A stretch of 17,007 nucleotides of DNA from a bacterium (lineage in GTDB: Bacteria; CG2-30-53-67; CG2-30-70-394), in assembly GCA_024278555.1 (NCBI GenBank), contig JAJRSX010000073.1:1-17007 (forward strand), read 5' to 3'. Within the stretch, counting starts at the first letter, position 1. Every line of letters begins with the position of its first letter. A program made the translations under genes and the position numbers. A model generated the notes under the pieces. That model saw nothing but the letters and a program-made list of their open reading frames with translations. It was not told where the DNA came from and did no database searches. Positions 14,033-17,007 of this stretch are shown here, in pieces.

Positions 14033-14650
14033 ATGCCCCTTCTCCCCCGCCTGATGCTCATCACCGACGGCAGCGCCGCGGACGGCGATGCCGACCTCTC
14101 CGCGGTGGAGCGGGCGGTGGAGGCGGGCGTGGGGATCGTCCAGCTTCGGGAGAAGCGGCTCGCCGACCGCCCCCTCCTCACCCTCGCCCGCCGCCTGCGG
14201 GCGCTCACCCGCGACCGCGGGGCGCTCCTGCTGATCAACTGCCGCGCCGATATCGCGCTGCTCGCCGAGGCGGACGGCGTCCACCTGCCGGCCGCCGGCC
14301 TGCCGGTGGGGGTGGTCCGGCGGCTCCTCGGCCCGGCGCGCCGTATCGGCCGCTCCTGCCACTCGCTCGCCGAGGTGCAGGCGGCGCAGGCGGAGGGGGC
14401 GGACTACGCCACCTTCGGCCCCCTCTACCCCACCCCGTCGAAGGCGGCCTACGGCGCCCCCCCGGGCCCCGCCGCCCTCGCCGAGGCGGTCGCCGCCACG
14501 ACGCTGCCCCTCTTCGCCCTCGGCGGCATCGACGCCGCCCACCTCGGGGAGGTCGCCGCCACCGGCTGCTTTGGTGTCGCCGCCATCCGCGCCCTCCACG
14601 CCGGCGGCGGCGCCACCGCCTTCGCCGCCGCCTTCCCAGCGACCGGTTGA
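14033..14650 (+). CDS. thiE: ThiE/TenI family: thiamine-phosphate synthase or thiazole tautomerase
   Basis: The protein is 205 aa from ATG 14033, chosen because MPLLPRLMLITDGS starts the first strand of the barrel. A longer frame begins in sequence without conservation. The diphosphate/pyrimidine-binding elements are QLREK, TFGPLYPTPSKAAYG and FALGGID. In canonical ThiE the middle carries Asn-Asp followed by GVHLGQxD. Here it reads LINCRADIAL and DGVHLPAAGLPV, so the Asp and Gln-Glu-Asp positions are lost, as in TenI-like proteins. ThiE joins HMP-PP and thiazole phosphate; TenI isomerises the thiazole. It lies between thiG and thiD but with accessory genes on both sides. Confidence 0.85.
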   Translation: MPLLPRLMLITDGSAADGDADLSAVERAVEAGVGIVQLREKRLADRPLLTLARRLRALTRDRGALLLINCRADIALLAEADGVHLPAAGLPVGVVRRLLGPARRIGRSCHSLAEVQAAQAEGADYATFGPLYPTPSKAAYGAPPGPAALAEAVAATTLPLFALGGIDAAHLGEVAATGCFGVAAIRALHAGGGATAFAAAFPATG

Positions 14651-14660
14651 AGGGATCTTG

Positions 14661-14697
14661 CCTTGAAAAACGTTTACCAGTAGTCCGTTTTTCAAGG
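14661..14697 (+). promoter_or_regulatory. 12-bp perfect inverted repeat before the ATPase remnant
   Basis: CCTTGAAAAACG (14661-14672) and CGTTTTTCAAGG (14686-14697) are perfect complements around a 13-nt loop. Adjacent bases (TTG with TAA) extend pairing by two A-T pairs and one G-T. It starts 10 bp after the thiE stop and ends 13 bp before the ATPase ATG, and is AT-rich. It could be an operator or RNA switch of the ATPase gene. Acting as a thiE terminator is possible but no U-run follows. Confidence 0.55.
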
Positions 14698-14710
14698 TAA
14701 AACACCCTCC

Positions 14711-15050
14711 ATGATCTCGCGTGAGCGCCACCTCCGCCGGCTGGAGCACCTTCTGGCAGACCACCCGGTGGTCGCCATCCTCGGGGCACGGCAGGTGGGG
14801 AAGACGACCCTGGCACGGGCGCTCATGGCCCGTGCCGCCGGCCCGGTCACACGTTTCGACCTCGAAGACCCCGACGACCTGGCGCGCCTGGAATGGCGCC
14901 GGGATCGGCCGCTCCATGCACAGCGCCCATGAAGCCCTGCAACTCGACCACCTCTACATGATCCATGCTGGACAGCACACCTTCCCCCTCGCCGACGACA
15001 CCCGCGCCATCGCCTTGGACCGCCTCCTCGACGACCTGCCGCCACTGTGA
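14711..15050 (+). pseudogene. AAA ATPase (DUF4143 type), internally deleted and frameshifted
   Basis: The first 60 or so codons (14711 to about 14890) encode a normal start: RHLRRLEHLLADHPVVAILG with Walker A GARQVGKTT (residues 25-33), then VTRFDLEDPDDLARL. The frame then ends in unrelated residues at 14932. From about 14910, in another frame, the expected C-terminus appears (RSMHSAHEALQLDHLYMIHA, then GQHTFPLADD and a stop at 15050). Intact relatives are roughly 380-400 aa, so Walker B and the whole middle are missing. The junction lies at about 14891-14910. It is non-functional as an ATPase. Both ends and the palindromic leader survive, suggesting one recent deletion. Confidence 0.8.
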
Positions 15051-15240
15051 CGCAGAAAACCTCGAAGTGCACAACATGTGCGGAGAGGAAAGGAGCGCGC
15101 GTTCCTCCACACCAACATCCTGATTGACTCCGAGCCAACAACCTTCAACATGGACAGCGGATCAACGGCATCCGTATCACCAAACCCTTTGCGGCAGGGC
15201 GAGAATGACGACTCGTCTCGTTGCCAGCGGCGTGACACAT

Positions 15241-15263
15241 CTTTTTTCGCGCAGCGAAAAAAG
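15241..15263. repeat. CTTTTTTCGC-GCA-GCGAAAAAAG hairpin
   Basis: A perfect 10-bp stem with a GCA loop, followed by GGCGAAAGGTGACCGAAAG. The centre GCGCAGCG is the same core as in the start-adjacent modules, but the arms are A/T-rich. It lies in the 268-bp gene-free stretch before thiD. It may help terminate upstream transcripts, or be another member of the repeat family. The rest of 15051-15318 shows no credible gene. Confidence 0.6.
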
Positions 15264-15318
15264 GCGAAAGGTGACCGAAAGTAACTAGCTCACCCCCACC
15301 CGTCACCCGTGCCCTGCC

Positions 15319-16095
15319 ATGCCCGCTCGCCCCCCCATCGTCCTCACCATCGGCGGCTCCGACCCCACCGCCGGCGCCGGGGTGCAGGGGGATCTGAAGA
15401 CCATCGACCGGCTCGGCGGCTACGGGGTGTGCGCGATCACCTCGGTGACGGTGCAGGACACCTGCGGCCTCACCGCCCGCGAAGACGTGAGCGCAGAGCT
15501 CCTCGCCGCCCAGCTCGCGGCCCTGGCCGGGGACCTGCCGATCAAGGCGATCAAGGCGGGGATGCTCGGCACGGCGGCGAACGTGGAGGCCCTCGCCCGC
15601 CTCCTCGACGCCCACCCAAAGCTCCCCTTCGTCCTCGACCCGGTCCTCGCCGCCACCGCCGGCGGGCCGCTCCTGGACCCGGAGGGGGCGGAGGCCCTGG
15701 TCGCCGAGCTCCTCCCGCGCGCCACCCTGATCGCCCCCAACCTCCCCGAGGCCGCCTACCTCGCGGGCCGCCCCGAGGCCGCGGGGGCGAGCGCCGAGGC
15801 GCTGGCGCGCGCCCTCCACGGCCGCGGCGCCGGGGCGGTCCTGATCACCGGCGGCCACCGCCCCGGCGGCGAGGTGGTGGACCTCCTCTTCGACGGCGAC
15901 ACCGCCCGCCGCCTGCCCACGCCGCGTCTCGCCGTCGCCGCCCACGGCACCGGCTGCTGCCTCACCGCCGCCATCGCCACCCACCTCGCCCTCGGCGACG
16001 ATCTGCCGGCGGCGGTGGAGCGCGCCCGCGACCACCTGCTCGCCCGGCTGGCCGCCGCCCTCCACCTGGGCCACGGCCAGCGGCTGCTGCCGTAA
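15319..16095 (+). CDS. thiD: Hydroxymethylpyrimidine / phosphomethylpyrimidine kinase
   Basis: The protein is 258 aa of the ribokinase-like ThiD fold. TIGGSDPTAGAGVQGDLKT near the N-terminus is the ThiD signature with the substrate-binding Gln. AGMLG, FVLDPVLAA and the anion-hole motif HGTGCCLTAA (with GTGC) follow in order. It phosphorylates HMP to HMP-P and HMP-PP, the pyrimidine half for thiamine, feeding the ThiE step together with ThiS/ThiG thiazole. ATG 15319 has no clear Shine-Dalgarno and no repeat core; the preceding 30 bp are C-rich. Confidence 0.95.
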   Translation: MPARPPIVLTIGGSDPTAGAGVQGDLKTIDRLGGYGVCAITSVTVQDTCGLTAREDVSAELLAAQLAALAGDLPIKAIKAGMLGTAANVEALARLLDAHPKLPFVLDPVLAATAGGPLLDPEGAEALVAELLPRATLIAPNLPEAAYLAGRPEAAGASAEALARALHGRGAGAVLITGGHRPGGEVVDLLFDGDTARRLPTPRLAVAAHGTGCCLTAAIATHLALGDDLPAAVERARDHLLARLAAALHLGHGQRLLP

Positions 16096-16157
16096 ACGCC
16101 CGGCCACCACGGGCGCGACCGCGGTGACGCACCACCGCCTCGCTCAACACCACGCCC

Positions 16158-17007
16158 ATGGACCGCTCCATCCACCCCTCCCGCCGCACCATGGCGCTCC
16201 TGGCAGCGCTCACCGGCCTGCTCCTGCTGCCCTTCATCCACAAGGCGTTCCACATCGACGACCCGGTCTACCTCTGGGTCGCACGGCAAATCCGCAGCCA
16301 CCCCCTGGATTTCTTCGGCTTCCAGGCCAACTGGTACGGCCATCTCATGCCGATGGCGGAGATCAACGAGAATCCGCCTCTGGTCTCCTACTACATCGCC
16401 CTCGCCTCGTGCATCGCCGGCTGGGGTGAGGGGGCCCTGCACACCGCCTTTCTCCTCCCGGCGATGGTGGTGGTGGTGACCACCTACCTCCTGGCGGCAG
16501 AGCTCACGCCACGGCCGGTGGCCGCGGCCATGGTGGTGCTCCTGTCGCCGGTCTTCCTGACCTCAAGCACCAACCTCATGTCCGACACCATGATGCTCGC
16601 CTTCTACATGGGCGCCGTCCTCTTGTGGCACCGCGCCGTGGTCCGCGAGTCGATCACCCACGCCTGGGCCGGGGCGCTCCTCGCCACCCTGGCAGCCCTC
16701 ACCAAGTACTACGGCATCACCCTCATCCCCCTCCTCGCCCTCTACACGGTGGCGACACGGCACCGGCGTGGTCTCCCCCTCCTCCTCCCCCTCCTCCTGC
16801 CGGTGGCGCTGCTCGCCGGCTACGAGGCTCTCGGCCACCACCTCTACGGCGACGGCCTCATCGGCCATGCGGCCCACTACGCCCTCCAACGCACCCCTGG
16901 CGATGCCCAACGCCTCCTCGGCCGCCTCCTCTCCGGTCTCGCCTTCTGCGGTGCGGCGACGATTGCCACCCACCTCGCCGCCCCCCTCCTGTGGCGCCGC
17001 CGGTGGA
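16158..17007 (+). CDS. GT-C glycosyltransferase, family 39-like (partial, runs off the window)
   Basis: The frame is open from ATG 16158 to the window end (283 codons seen, no stop). A first TM helix (about 12-29) is followed by FHIDDPVYLWVARQIRSHP, where the Asp-Asp pair (34-35) sits where GT-C enzymes such as ArnT/PMT carry catalytic acid residues. Next come FGFQANWYG, ENPPLVSYYIALAS and several hydrophobic helices (about 100-120, 126-145, 168-190, 205-220). Such enzymes move a sugar from a lipid-linked donor to a lipid or protein on the outer side of the inner membrane. The substrate cannot be told. It starts 62 bp after thiD. Confidence 0.82.
   Translation, partial: MDRSIHPSRRTMALLAALTGLLLLPFIHKAFHIDDPVYLWVARQIRSHPLDFFGFQANWYGHLMPMAEINENPPLVSYYIALASCIAGWGEGALHTAFLLPAMVVVVTTYLLAAELTPRPVAAAMVVLLSPVFLTSSTNLMSDTMMLAFYMGAVLLWHRAVVRESITHAWAGALLATLAALTKYYGITLIPLLALYTVATRHRRGLPLLLPLLLPVALLAGYEALGHHLYGDGLIGHAAHYALQRTPGDAQRLLGRLLSGLAFCGAATIATHLAAPLLWRRRW

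Noticed and set aside
15078-15284. A 68-codon frame before thiD
   Set aside because: Its C-terminus is a translation of the A/T hairpin repeat (15241-15263). There is no ribosome-binding site and no recognisable domain.

Overview
The window is a high-GC stretch of bacterial chromosome. It carries the cell-division set ftsE-ftsX-envC-ctpA, a TsaP-like LysM protein of the kind associated with type IV pilus secretins, purA followed by tRNA genes, proC-yggT-yggU, and thiamine genes. This points to a Gram-negative bacterium of the Pseudomonadota or a related phylum. I cannot place it more closely from sequence alone.

Layout. (1) 1-4647, + strand: ftsE, ftsX, an EnvC-type degenerate LytM activator and a CtpA-type S41 protease, together a septal peptidoglycan-splitting and periplasmic proteolysis unit. 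ftsX and envC overlap by 4 nt. ftsE and ftsX are separated by 190 bp of small hairpins. envC and ctpA are separated by a 172-nt segment bounded by a perfect 14-bp inverted repeat. (2) 4676-6530: thioredoxin (- strand) and a divergent LysM/FlgT_C-like protein, ending at a strong bidirectional terminator. (3) 6536-9505, - strand: purA, then tRNA-Lys(TTT), tRNA-Glu(TTC) and tRNA-Val(TAC), a 588-bp non-coding gap holding a six-unit symmetric repeat, a VapBC-type toxin-antitoxin pair, tRNA-Asp(GTC) and the terminator. (4) 9695-12776, + strand: proC, yggT, yggU, thiS, thiG. (5) 12777-15318: an accessory patch with an RHH/GNAT toxin-antitoxin pair, an orphan 64-aa gene, thiE/tenI and an internally deleted AAA (DUF4143-type) ATPase. 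(6) 15319-17007: thiD and the N-terminal part of a GT-C (family 39-like) glycosyltransferase that runs off the window.

The most unusual signal is not a protein. Five genes (ftsE, ftsX, yggT, thiS, thiG) have 5' leaders built from the same small set of modules: short hairpins with about 3-nt loops and a GC-N-N-AGCG core. The last module sits 6-11 nt before the ATG, where a Shine-Dalgarno sequence is expected, and is followed by a C-run leading into the start codon. Most other genes here (ctpA, trxA, the LysM gene, purA, proC and both TA operons) have ordinary GGAG/GAGG sites. Modules recur between loci with compensatory changes in the hairpin arms. One 73-bp composite occurs twice, upstream of ftsE and of thiS, with three mismatches.

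Second-rank signals are the envC-ctpA structured segment, an 11-G run inside envC, the mirror-symmetric CACGAAA array beside tRNA-Val, and the decayed ATPase that keeps an intact palindromic leader.
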